Shown: one piece after another, positions 21,801 to 33,940 of the stretch | Position numbering within the stretch: the first letter of the stretch is position 1 | How the letters are laid out: each line of letters opens with the position of its first letter | Assembly (NCBI GenBank): GCA_032718475.1 | Contig: JAUCBJ010003057.1 | Location: 1-58,862, forward strand | DNA: 58,862 bases | From: Nemertoderma westbladi | Lineage: Eukaryota > Xenacoelomorpha > Nemertodermatida > Nemertodermatidae | Direction of reading: 5' to 3' | The notes under the pieces: generated by a model | What the model saw: the letters and a program-made list of their open reading frames with translations, nothing else | Told to the model about the DNA's origin: nothing | The model's database searches: none | Translations under genes and position numbers: made by a program

Positions 21801-24318
21801 GCGATAAATAGGTGCCCTCCTATAATCTTTGTGATTTGTTCTGAATATCCGATATATAGGTGCCCTCCTATAATCTTTGTGATTTGTTCCAGCGATAAAT
21901 AGGTGCCCTCCTATAATCTTTGTGATTTGTTCTGAATATCCGATAAATAGGTGCCCTCCTATAATCTTTGTGATTTGTTCTGAATATCCGATATATAGGT
22001 GCCCTCCTATAATCTTTGTGATTTGTTCTAGCGATAAATAGGTGCCCTCCTATAATCTTTGTGATTTGTTCTGAATATCCGATATATAGGTGCCCTACTA
22101 TAATCTTTGTGATTTGTTCCAGCGATAAATAGGTGCCCTCCTATAATCTTTGTCATTTGTTCTGAATATCCGATATATAGGATAGGTGCCCTCCTATAAT
22201 CTTTGTGATTTGTTCCAGCGATAAATAGGTGCCCTACTATAATCTTTGTGATTTGTTCCAGCGATAAATAGGTGCCCTCCTATAATCTTTGTCATTTGTT
22301 CTGAATATCCGATATATAGGTGCCCTCCTATAATCTTTGTGATTTGTTCCAGCGATAAATAGGTGCCCTCCTATAATCTTTGTGATTTGTTCCAGCGATA
22401 AATAGGTGCCCTACTATAATCTTTGTGATTTGTTCCAGCGATAAATAGGTGCCTTCCTATAATCTTTGTGATTTGTTCCAGCGATAAATAGGCGCCCTCC
22501 TATAATCTTTGTGATTTGTTCTGAATATCCGATATATAGGTGCCCTCCTATAATCTTTGTGATTTGTTCCAGCGATAAATAGGTGCCCTCCTATAATCTT
22601 TGTGATTTGTTCCAGCGATAAATAGGTGCCTTCCTATAATCTTTGTGATTTGTTCCAGCGATAAATAGGTGCCCTCCTATAATCTTTGTGATTTGTTCTG
22701 AATATCCGATAAATAGGTGCCCTCCTATAATCTTTGTGATTTGTTCTGAATATCCGATAAATAGGTGCCCTCCTATAATCTTTGTGATTTGTTCCAGCGA
22801 TATATAGGTGCCCTCCTATAATCTTTGTGATTTGTTCCAGCGATAAATAGGTGCCCTCCTATAATCTTTGTGATTTGTTCTGAATATCCGATAAATAGGT
22901 GCCCTCCTATAATCTTTGTGATTTGTTCTGAATATCCGATAAATAGGTGCCCTCCTATAATCTTTGTGATTTGTTCCAGCGATAAATAGGTGCCCTCCTA
23001 TAATCTTTGTGATTTGTTCCAGCGATAAATAGGTGCCCTCCTATAATCTTTGTCATTTGTTCTGAATATCCGATATATAGGTGCCCTCCTATAATCTTTG
23101 TGATTTGTTCTGAATATCCGATAAATAGGTGCCCTCCTATAATCTTTGTGATTTGTTCCAGCGATATATAGGTGCCCTCCTATAATCTTTGTGATTTGTT
23201 CTGAATATCCGATATATAGGTGCCCTCCTATAATCTTTGTGATTTGTTCTGAATATCCGATAAATAGGTGCCCTCATATAATCTTTGTGATTTGTTCTGA
23301 ATATCCGATAAATAGATGCCTTCCTATAATCTTTGTGATTTGTTCTGAATATCCGATAAATAGGGGCCCTCCTATAATCTTTGTGATTTGTTCCAGCGAT
23401 AAATAGGTGCCCTCCTATAATCTTTGTGATTTGTTCCAGCGATAAATAGGTGCCCTCCTATAATCTTTGTGATTTGTTCTGAATATCCGATAAATAGATG
23501 CCTTCCTATAATCTTTGTGATTTGTTCTGAATATCCGATAAATAGGTGCCCTCCTATAATCGTTGTGATTTGTTCCAGCGATAAATAGGTGCCCTACTAT
23601 AATCTTTGTGATTTGTTCTAGCGATAAATAGGTGCCCTCCTATAATCTTTGTGATTTGTTCCAGCGATAAATAGGTGCCCTCCTATAATCTTTGTGATTT
23701 GTTCCAGCGATAAATAGGTGCCCTCCTATAATCTTTGTGATTTGTTCTGAATATCCGATAAATAGGTGCCCTCCTATAATCTTTGTGATTTGTTCTGAAT
23801 ATCGGATATATAGGTGCCTTCCTATAATCTTTGTGATTTGTTCTAGCGATAAATAGGTGCCCTCCTATAATCTTTGTGATTTGTTCCAGCGATAAATAGG
23901 TGCCCTCCTATAATCTTTGTGATTTGTTCTGAATATCCGATAAATAGGTGCCCTCCTATAATCTTTGTGATTTGTTCTGAATATCCGATATATAGGTGCC
24001 TTCCTATAATCTTTGTGATTTGTTCTAGCGATAAATAGGTGCCCTCCTATAATCTTTGTGATTTGTTCCAGCGATAAATAGGTGCCCTCCTATAATCTTT
24101 GTTATTTGTTCCAGCGATAAATAGGTGCCCTCCTATAATCTTTGTGATTTGTTCCAGCGATAAATAGGTGCCCTCCTATAATCTTTGTTATTTGTTCCAG
24201 CGATAAATAGGTGCCCTCCTATAATCTTTGTTATTTGTTCCAGCGATAAATAGGTGCCCTCCTATAATCTTTGTGATTTGTTCCAGCGATAAATAGGTGC
24301 CCTCCTATAATCTTTGTT
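18899..24318. repeat. tandem duplication of a 2,710-bp satellite segment
   Basis: Segment 18899-21608 recurs at 21609-24318 with a constant 2,710-bp offset. Rare variants fall at the same places: the extra GATAGG at 19471 and 22181, CGTTGTG at 20851 and 23561, and GGGGCCC at 20654 and 23364. I saw no difference in the lines compared. Identity stops at 18898/21608 on the left and just after 24324 on the right. Confidence 0.85.
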
Positions 24319-24849
24319 ATTTGTTCCAGCGATAAATAGGTGCCCTCCTATAATCTTTGTGATTTGTTCCAGCGATAAATAGGTGCCCTCCTATAATCTT
24401 TGTGATTTGTTCTGAATATCCGATATATAGGTGCCCTACTATAATCTTTGTGATTTGTTCTGAATATCCGATATATAGGTGCCCTCCTATAATCTTTGTG
24501 ATTTGTTCCAGCGATAAATAGGTGCCCTACTATAATCTTTGTGATTTGTTCCAGCGATAAATAGGTGCCCTCCTATAATCTTTGTTATTTGTTCCAGCGA
24601 TAAATAGGTGCCCTCCTATAATCTTTGTGATTTGTTCCAGCGATAAATAGGTGCCCTCCTATAATCTTTGTGATTTGTTCTGAATATCCGATATATAGGT
24701 GCCCTCCTATAATCTTTGTGATTTGTTCCAGCGATAAATAGGTGCCCTCCTATAATCTTTGTGATTTGTTCTGAATATCCGATATATAGGTGCCCTCCTA
24801 TAATCTTTGTGATTTGTTCCAGCGATAAATAGGTGCCCTCCTATAATCT

Positions 24850-27800
24850 TTGTGATTTGTTCCAGCGATAAATAGGTGCCCTCCTATAATCTTTGTGATT
24901 TGTTCTAGCGATAAATAGGTGCCCTCCTATAATCTTTGTGATTTGTTCTGAATATCCGATATATAGGTGCCCTACTATAATCTTTGTGATTTGTTCCAGC
25001 GATAAATAGGTGCCCTCCTATAATCTTTGTTATTTGTTCCAGCGATAAATAGGTGCCCTCCTATAATCTTTGTGATTTGTTCCAGCGATAAATAGGTGCC
25101 CTCCTATAATCTTTGTGATTTGTTCTGAATATCCGATATATAGGTGCCCTCCTATAATCTTTGTGATTTGTTCCAGGGATAAATAGGTGCCCTCCTATAA
25201 TCTTTGTGATTTGTTCTGAATATCCGATATATAGGTGCCCTCCTATAATCTTTGTGATTTGTTCCAGCGATAAATAGGTGCCCTCCTATAATCTTTGTGA
25301 TTTGTTCCAGCGATAAATAGGTGCCCTCCTATAATCTTTGTGATTTGTTCTAGCGATAAATAGACGCCCTCCTATAATCTTTGTGATTTGTTCTGAATAT
25401 CCGATATATAGGTGCCCTCCTATAATCTTTGTGATTTGTTCCAGCGATAAATAGGTGCCCTCCTATAATCTTTGTGATTTGTTCTAGCGATAAATAGGTG
25501 CCCTCCTATAATCTTTGTGATTTGTTCTGAATATCCGATATATAGGTGCCCTCCTATAATCTTTGTGATTTGTTCCAGCGATAAATAGGTGCCCTCCTAT
25601 AATCTTTGTGATTTGTTCCAGCGATAAATAGGTGCCCTCCTATAATCTTTGTGATTTGTTCTAGCGATAAATAGGTGCCCCCCTATAATCTTTGTGATTT
25701 GTTCTGAATATCCGATAAATAGGTGCCTTCCTATAATCTTTGTGATTTGTTCCAGCGATAAATAGGTGCCCTCCTATAATCTTTGTGATTTGTTCTGAAT
25801 ATCCGATAAATAGGTGCCTTCCTATAATCTTTGTGATTTGTTCCAGCGATAAATAGGTGCCCTCCTATAATCTTTGTGATTTGTTCTAGCGATAAATAGG
25901 TGCCCTCCTATAATCTTTGTGATTTGTTCTAGCGATAAATAGGTGCCCTCCTATAATCTTTGTGATTTGTTCTGAATATCCGATAAATAGGTGCCTTCCT
26001 ATAATCTTTGTGATTTGTTCCAGCGATAAATAGGTGCCCTCCTATAATCTTTGTGATTTGTTCTGAATATCCGATATATAGGTGCCCTCCTATAATCTTT
26101 GTGATTTGTTCCAGCGATAAATAGGTGCCCTCCTATAATCTTTGTGATTTGTTCTGAATATCCGATATATAGGTGCCCTCCTATAATCTTTGTGATTTGT
26201 TCCAGCGATAAATAGGTGCCCTCCTATAATCTTTGTGATTTGTTCTAGCGATAAATAGGTGCCCTCCTATAATCTTTGTGATTTGTTCTTAATATCCGAT
26301 AAATAGGTGCCTTCCTATAATCTTTGTGATTTGTTCCAGCGATAAATAGGTGCCCTCCTATAATCTTTGTGATTTGTTCTGAATATCCGATATATAGGTG
26401 CCCTCCTATAATCTTTGTGATTTGTTCCAGCGATAAATAGGTGCCCTCCTATAATCTTTGTGATTTGTTCTGAATATCCGATATATAGGTGCCCTCCTAT
26501 AATCTTTGTGATTTGTTCCAGCGATAAATAGGTGCCCTCCTATAATCTTTGTGATTTGTTCCAGCGATAAATAGGTGCCCTCCTATAATCTTTGTGATTT
26601 GTTCTGAATATCCGATATATAGGTGCCCTACTATAATCTTTGTGATTTGTTCCAGCGATAAATAGGTGCCCTCCTATAATCTTTGTGATTTGTTCTGAAT
26701 ATCCGATATATAGGTGCCCTACTATAATCTTTGTGATTTGTTCCAGCGATAAATAGGTGCCCTCCTATAATCTTTGTGATTTGTTCTGAATATCCGATAT
26801 ATAGGTGCCCTACTATAATCTTTGTGATTTGTTCCAGCGATAAATAGGCGCCCTCCTATAATCTTTGTGATTTGTTCTGAATATCCGATATATAGGTGCC
26901 CTCCTATAATCTTTGTGATTTGTTCCAGCGATAAATAGGTGCCCTCCTATAATCTTTGTGATTTGTTCTGAATATCCGATATATAGGCGCCCTCCTATAA
27001 TCTTTGTGATTTGTTCTGAATATCCGATATATAGGTGCCCTACTATAATCTTTGTGATTTGTTCCAGCGATAAATAGGCGCCCTCCTATAATCTTTGTGA
27101 TTTGTTCTGAATATCCGATATATAGGTGCCCTCCTATAATCTTTGTGATTTGTTCCAGCGATAAATAGGTGCCCTCCTATAATCTTTGTGATTTGTTCTG
27201 AATATCCGATAAATAGGTGCCCTCCTATAATCTTTGTGATTTGTTCTGAATATCGGATATATAGGTGCCTTCCTATAATCTTTGTGATTTGTTCTAGCGA
27301 TAAATAGGTGCCCTCCTATAATCTTTGTGATTTGTTCCAGCGATAAATAGGTGCCCTCCTATAATCTTTGTGATTTGTTCTGAATATCCGATAAATAGGT
27401 GCCCTCCTATAATCTTTGTGATTTGTTCTGAATATCCGATATATAGGTGCCTTCCTATAATCTTTGTGATTTGTTCCAGCGATAAATAGGTGCCTTCCTA
27501 TAATCTTTGTTATTTGTTCCAGCGATAAATAGGTGCCCTCCTATAATCTTTGTGATTTGTTCTGAATATCCGATAAATAGGTGCCCTCCTATAATCGTTG
27601 TGATTTGTTCCAGCGATAAATAGGTGCCTTCCTATAATCTTTGTTATTTGTTCCAGCGATAAATAGGTGCCCTCCTATAATCTTTGTGATTTGTTCCAGC
27701 GATAAATAGGTGCCCTCCTATAATCTTTGTTATTTGTTCCAGCGATAAATAGGTGCCCTCCTATAATCTTTGTGATTTGTTCCAGCGATAAATAGGTGCC

Positions 27801-30300
27801 CTCCTATAATCTTTGTGATTTGTTCTTCCTATAATCTTTGTGATTTGTTCTAGCGATATATAGGTGCCCTACTATAATCTTTGTGATTTGTTCCAGCGAT
27901 AAATAGGTGCCCTCCTATAATCTTTGTGATTTGTTCTGAATATCCGATAAATAGGCGCCCTCCTATAATCTTTGTGATTTGTTCTGAATATCCGATATAT
28001 AGGTGCCCTCCTATAATCTTTGTGATTTGTTCCAGCGATAAATAGGTGCCCTCCTATAATCTTTGTGATTTGTTCCAGCGATAAATAGGTGCCCTCCTAT
28101 AATCTTTGTGATTTGTTCTAGCGATAAATAGGTGCCCTCCTATAATCTTTGTGATTTGTTCTGAATATCCGATATATAGGTGCCCTACTATAATCTTTGT
28201 GATTTGTTCCAGCGATAAATAGGTGCCCTCCTATAATCTTTGTTATTTGTTCCAGCGATAAATAGGTGCCCTCCTATAATCTTTGTGATTTGTTCCAGCG
28301 ATAAATAGGTGCCCTCCTATAATCTTTGTGATTTGTTCTGAATATCCGATATATAGGTGCCCTCCTATAATCTTTGTGATTTGTTCCAGGGATAAATAGG
28401 TGCCCTCCTATAATCTTTGTGATTTGTTCTGAATATCCGATATATAGGTGCCCTCCTATAATCTTTGTGATTTGTTCCAGCGATAAATAGGTGCCCTCCT
28501 ATAATCTTTGTGATTTGTTCCAGCGATAAATAGGTGCCCTCCTATAATCTTTGTGATTTGTTCTAGCGATAAATAGGCGCCCTCCTATAATCTTTGTGAT
28601 TTGTTCTGAATATCCGATATATAGGTGCCCTCCTATAATCTTTGTGATTTGTTCCAGCGATAAATAGGTGCCCTCCTATAATCTTTGTGATTTGTTCTAG
28701 CGATAAATAGGTGCCCTCCTATAATCTTTGTGATTTGTTCTGAATATCCGATATATAGGTGCCCTCCTATAATCTTTGTGATTTGTTCCAGCGATAAATA
28801 GGTGCCCTCCTATAATCTTTGTGATTTGTTCCAGCGATAAATAGGTGCCCTCCTATAATCTTTGTGATTTGTTCTAGCGATAAATAGGCGCCCTCCTATA
28901 ATCTTTGTGATTTGTTCTGAATATCCGATATATAGGTGCCCTCCTATAATCTTTGTGATTTGTTCCAGCGATAAATAGGTGCCCTCCTATAATCTTTGTG
29001 ATTTGTTCTAGCGATAAATAGGTGCCCTCCTATAATCTTTGTGATTTGTTCTGAATATCCGATAAATAGGTGCCTTCCTATAATCTTTGTGATTTGTTCC
29101 AGCGATAAATAGGTGCCCTCCTATAATCTTTGTGATTTGTTCTGAATATCCGATAAATAGGTGCCTTCCTATAATCTTTGTGATTTGTTCCAGCGATAAA
29201 TAGGTGCCCTCCTATAATCTTTGTGATTTGTTCTAGCGATAAATAGGTGCCCTCCTATAATCTTTGTGATTTGTTCTAGCGATAAATAGGTGCCCTCCTA
29301 TAATCTTTGTGATTTGTTCTGAATATCCGATAAATAGGTGCCTTCCTATAATCTTTGTGATTTGTTCCAGCGATAAATAGGTGCCCTCCTATAATCTTTG
29401 TGATTTGTTCTGAATATCCGATATATAGGTGCCCTCCTATAATCTTTGTGATTTGTTCCAGCGATAAATAGGTGCCCTCCTATAATCTTTGTGATTTGTT
29501 CTGAATATCCGATATATAGGTGCCCTCCTATAATCTTTGTGATTTGTTCCAGCGATAAATAGGTGCCCTCCTATAATCTTTGTGATTTGTTCTAGCGATA
29601 AATAGGTGCCCTCCTATAATCTTTGTGATTTGTTCTGAATATCCGATAAATAGGTGCCTTCCTATAATCTTTGTGATTTGTTCCAGCGATAAATAGGTGC
29701 CCTCCTATAATCTTTGTGATTTGTTCTGAATATCCGATATATAGGTGCCCTCCTATAATCTTTGTGATTTGTTCCAGCGATAAATAGGTGCCCTCCTATA
29801 ATCTTTGTGATTTGTTCTGAATATCCGATATATAGGTGCCCTCCTATAATCTTTGTGATTTGTTCCAGCGATAAATAGGTGCCCTCCTATAATCTTTGTG
29901 ATTTGTTCCAGCGATAAATAGGTGCCCTCCTATAATCTTTGTGATTTGTTCTGAATATCCGATATATAGGTGCCCTACTATAATCTTTGTGATTTGTTCC
30001 AGCGATAAATAGGTGCCCTCCTATAATCTTTGTGATTTGTTCTGAATATCCGATATATAGGTGCCCTACTATAATCTTTGTGATTTGTTCCAGCGATAAA
30101 TAGGCGCCCTCCTATAATCTTTGTGATTTGTTCTGAATATCCGATATATAGGTGCCCTACTATAATCTTTGTGATTTGTTCCAGCGATAAATAGGCGCCC
30201 TCCTATAATCTTTGTGATTTGTTCTGAATATCCGATATATAGGTGCCCTCCTATAATCTTTGTGATTTGTTCCAGCGATAAATAGGTGCCCTCCTATAAT
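24850..30300. repeat. second higher-order satellite duplication, offset about 3.2-3.35 kb
   Basis: The rare variant TTCCAGGGAT at 25171 recurs at 28384 (offset 3,213), with the same order of CCTACTATAA and GTTATTTG units before it. Further right, a marker unit at 26288 matches 29635 (offset 3,347), so about three units were gained or lost. Substitutions (for example TAGACGCC versus TAGGCGCC) show this copy pair is older than the 2,710-bp one. Confidence 0.65.
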
Positions 30301-33300
30301 CTTTGTGATTTGTTCCAGCGATAAATAGGTGCCCTCCTATAATCTTTGTGATTTGTTCCAACGATAAATAGGTGCCCTCCTATAATCTTTGTGATTTGTT
30401 CTGAATATCCGATAAATGGGTGCCCTCCTATAATCTTTGTGATTTGTTCCAGCGATAAATAGGCGCCCTCCTATAATCTTTGTGATTTGTTCTGAATATC
30501 CGATAAATGGGTGCCCTCCTATAATCTTTGTGATTTGTTCCAGCGATAAATAGGCGCCCTTCTATAATCTTTGTGATTTGTTCTGAATATCCGATAAATA
30601 GGTGCCCTCCTATAATCTTTGTGATTTGTTCCAGCGATAAATAGGTGCCCTCCTATAATCTTTGTGATTTGTTCCAGCGATAAATAGGTGACCTCCTATA
30701 ATCTTTGTAATTTGTTCTAGCGATAAATAGGCGCCCTCCTATAATCTTTGTGATTTGTTCTGAATATCCGATAAATAGGTGCCCTCCTATAATCTTTGTG
30801 ATATGTTCTAGCGATAAATAGGTGCCCTCCTATAATCTTTGTGATTTGTTCCAGCGATAAATAGGTGCCCTCCTATAATCTTTGTGATTTGTTCTGAATA
30901 TCCGATATATAGGTGCCCTCCTATAATCTTTGTGATTTGTTCTAGCGATAAATAGGTGCCCTCCTATAATCTTTGTGATTTGTTCTGAATATCCGATAAA
31001 TAGGTGCCCTCCTATAATCTTTGTGATATGTTCTAGCGATAAATAGGTGCCCTCCTATAATCTTTGTGATTTGTTCCAGCGATAAATAGGTGCCCACCTA
31101 TAATCTTTGTGATTTGTTCTGAATATCCGATATATAGGTGCCCTCCTATAATCTTTGTGATTTGTTCTAGCGATAAATAGGCGCCCTCCTATAATCTTTG
31201 TGATTTGTTCTGAATATCCGATAAATAGGTGCCCTCCTATAATCTTTGTGATTTGTTTAGCGATAAATAGGCGCCTTCCTATAATCTTTGTGATTTGTTC
31301 TGAATATCCGATAAATAGGTGCCCTCCTATAATCTTTGTGATATGTTCTAGCGATAAATAGGTGCCCTCCTATAATCTTTGTGATTTGTTCCAGCGATAA
31401 ATAGGTGCCCTCCTATAATCTTTGTGATTTGTTCTGAATATCCGATATATAGGTGCCCTCCTATAATCTTTGTGATTTGTTCTGAATATCCGATAAATAG
31501 GTGCCCTCCTATAATCTTTGTGATATGTTCTAGCGATAAATAGGTGCCCTCCTATAATCTTTGTGATTTGTTCCAGCGATAAATAGGCGCCCTCCTATAA
31601 TCTTTGTGATTTGTTCTGAATATCCGATAAATAGGTGCCCTCCTATAATCTTTGTGATTTGTTCCAGCGATAAATAGGTGCCCTCCTATAATCTTTGTGA
31701 TTTGTTCTGAATATCCGATATATAGGTGCCCTCCTATAATCTTTGTGATTTGTTCTAGCGATAAATAGGCGCCCTCCTATAATCTTTGTGATTTGTTCTG
31801 AATATCCGATAAATAGGTGCCCTCCTATAATCTTTGTGATTTGTTCCAGCGATAAATAGGTGCCCTCCTATAATCTTTGTGATTTGTTCTGAATATCCGA
31901 TATATAGGTGCCCTCCTATAATCTTTGTGATTTGTTCTAGCGATAAATAGGCGCCCTCCTATAATCTTTGTGATTTGTTCTGAATATCCGATATATAGGC
32001 GCCCTCCTATAATCTTTGTGATTTGTTCTGAATATCCGATAAATAGGTGCCCTCCTATAATCTTTGTGATATGTTCTAGCGATAAATAGGTGCCCTCCTA
32101 TAATCTTTGTGATTTGTTCCAGCGATAAATAGGCGCCCTCCTATAATCTTTGTGATTTGTTCTGAATATCCGATAAATAGGTGCCCTCCTATAATCTTTG
32201 TGATTTGTTCCAGCGATAAATAGGTGCCCTCCTATAATCTTTGTGATTTGTTCTGAATATCCGATATATAGGTGCCCTCCTATAATCTTTGTGATTTGTT
32301 CTAGCGATAAATAGGCGCCCTCCTATAATCTTTGTGATTTGTTCTGAATATCCGATAAATAGGTGCCCTCCTATAATCTTTGTGATTTGTTCTAGCGATA
32401 AATAGGCGCCCTCCTATAATCTTTGTGATTTGTTCTGAATATCCGATAAATAGGTGCCCTCCTATAATCTTTGTGATATGTTCTAGCGATAAATAGGTGC
32501 CCTCCTATAATCTTTGTGATTTGTTCCAGCGATAAATAGGCGCCCTCCTATAATCTTTGTGATTTGTTCTGAATATCCGATAAATAGGTGCCCTCCTATA
32601 ATCTTTGTGATATGTTCTAGCGATAAATAGGTGCCCTCCTATAATCTTTGTGATTTGTTCCAGCGATAAATAGGCGCCCTCCTATAATCTTTGTGATTTG
32701 TTCTGAATATCCGATAAATAGGTGCCCTCCTATAATCTTTGTGATTTGTTCTAGCGATAAATAGGTGCCCTCCTATAATCTTTGTGATTTGTTCCAGCGA
32801 TAAATAGGCGCCCTCCTATAATCTTTGTGATTTGTTCTGAATATCCGATATATAGGTGCCCTACTATAATCTTTGTGATTTGTTCCAGCGATAAATAGGC
32901 GCCCTCCTATAATCTTTGTGATTTGTTCTGAATATCCGATATATAGGTGCCCTCCTATAATCTTTGTGATTTGTTCCAGCGATAAATAGGTGCCCTCCTA
33001 TAATCTTTGTGATTTGTTCCAGCGATAAATAGGTGCCCTCCTATAATCTTTGTGATTTGTTCCAACGATAAATAGGTGCCCTCCTATAATCTTTGTGATT
33101 TGTTCTGAATATCCGATAAATGGGTGCCCTCCTATAATCTTTGTGATTTGTTCCAGCGATAAATAGGCGCCCTCCTATAATCTTTGTGATTTGTTCTGAA
33201 TATCCGATAAATGGGTACCCTCCTATAATCTTTGTGATTTGTTCCAGCGATAAATAGGCGCCCTCCTATAATCTTTGTGATTTGTTCTGAATATCCGATA

Positions 33301-33693
33301 AATAGGTGCCCTCCTATAATCTTTGTGATTTGTTCCAGCGATAAATAGGTGCCCTCCTATAATCTTTGTGATTTGTTCCAGCGATAAATAGGTGCCCTCC
33401 TATAATCTTTGTGATTTGTTCTAGCGATAAATAGGCGCCCTCCTATAATCTTTGTGATTTGTTCTGAATATCCGATAAATAGGTGCCCTCCTATAATCTT
33501 TGTGATATGTTCTAGCGATAAATAGGTGCCCTCCTATAATCTTTGTGATTTGTTCCAGCGATAAATAGGTGCCCTCCTATAATCTTTGTGATTTGTTCTG
33601 AATATCCGATAAATAGGTGCCCTCCTATAATCTTTGTGATTTGTTCCAGCGATAAATAGGTGCCCTCCTATAATCTTTGTGATTTGTTCCAGC
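30060..33693. repeat. third higher-order satellite duplication, offset about 2.7 kb
   Basis: TCCAACG followed by ATAAATGGGTG units at 30357 recurs at 33061 (offset 2,704), with the following order of GGCGCC, CAGC and GATATGTTC units conserved. Several single-base differences are present. Confidence 0.6.
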
Positions 33694-33884
33694 TTGTACT
33701 TGTTTCGCTTTTACCTTTGGTTAATGGTTAGAATGTGCCGTATATACCAAAGCGGAAATATTACGCAGGTATTTATGGGGATATGAATATAATATAGCCG
33801 GTTGAGGTACAGTGAAATATCTGCCAGAGATAAAATAATAAAGAAACAAATTGTATTATAAAAATTATTTTTTTATCCTTGTGG

Positions 33885-33926
33885 TTTATTTTAAGGCCGA
33901 ATAAAAAGTAACCAACACAATTTATT
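33885..33926 (-). other. poly(A) signals for the three-exon gene
   Basis: On the minus strand AATAAA occurs at 33926-33921, 14 bases past the TAA stop, and again at 33890-33885. The second gives a more usual 3' UTR length. Both lie within 250 bases of the satellite border at 33693. Confidence 0.45.
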
Positions 33927-33940
33927 CGCTAATAATCTAT

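Larger units (their letters stand above)
14445..33693. repeat. satellite block 2, mixed 43/48-bp units, about 19.2 kb
   Basis: This is the same satellite as block 1, here in roughly 425 units without foreign sequence. Recurrent variants include TAGC joints, GATATGTTC, GATATATAGG, GGCGCC, CCTACTATAA, GTTATTTG, GTCATTTG and a single truncated unit at 27826 (TTGTTCTTCCTATAATC). Variants are grouped in order and repeat over kilobases, showing higher-order duplication. The block starts within a unit at 14445 and ends at GATTTGTTCCAGC, the same unit position as block 1. Confidence 0.95.

Noticed and set aside
14445-33693. Regular repeats that could suggest a CRISPR array
   Set aside because: Units are contiguous, with no unique spacers, and the context is an animal genome. 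This is a satellite.
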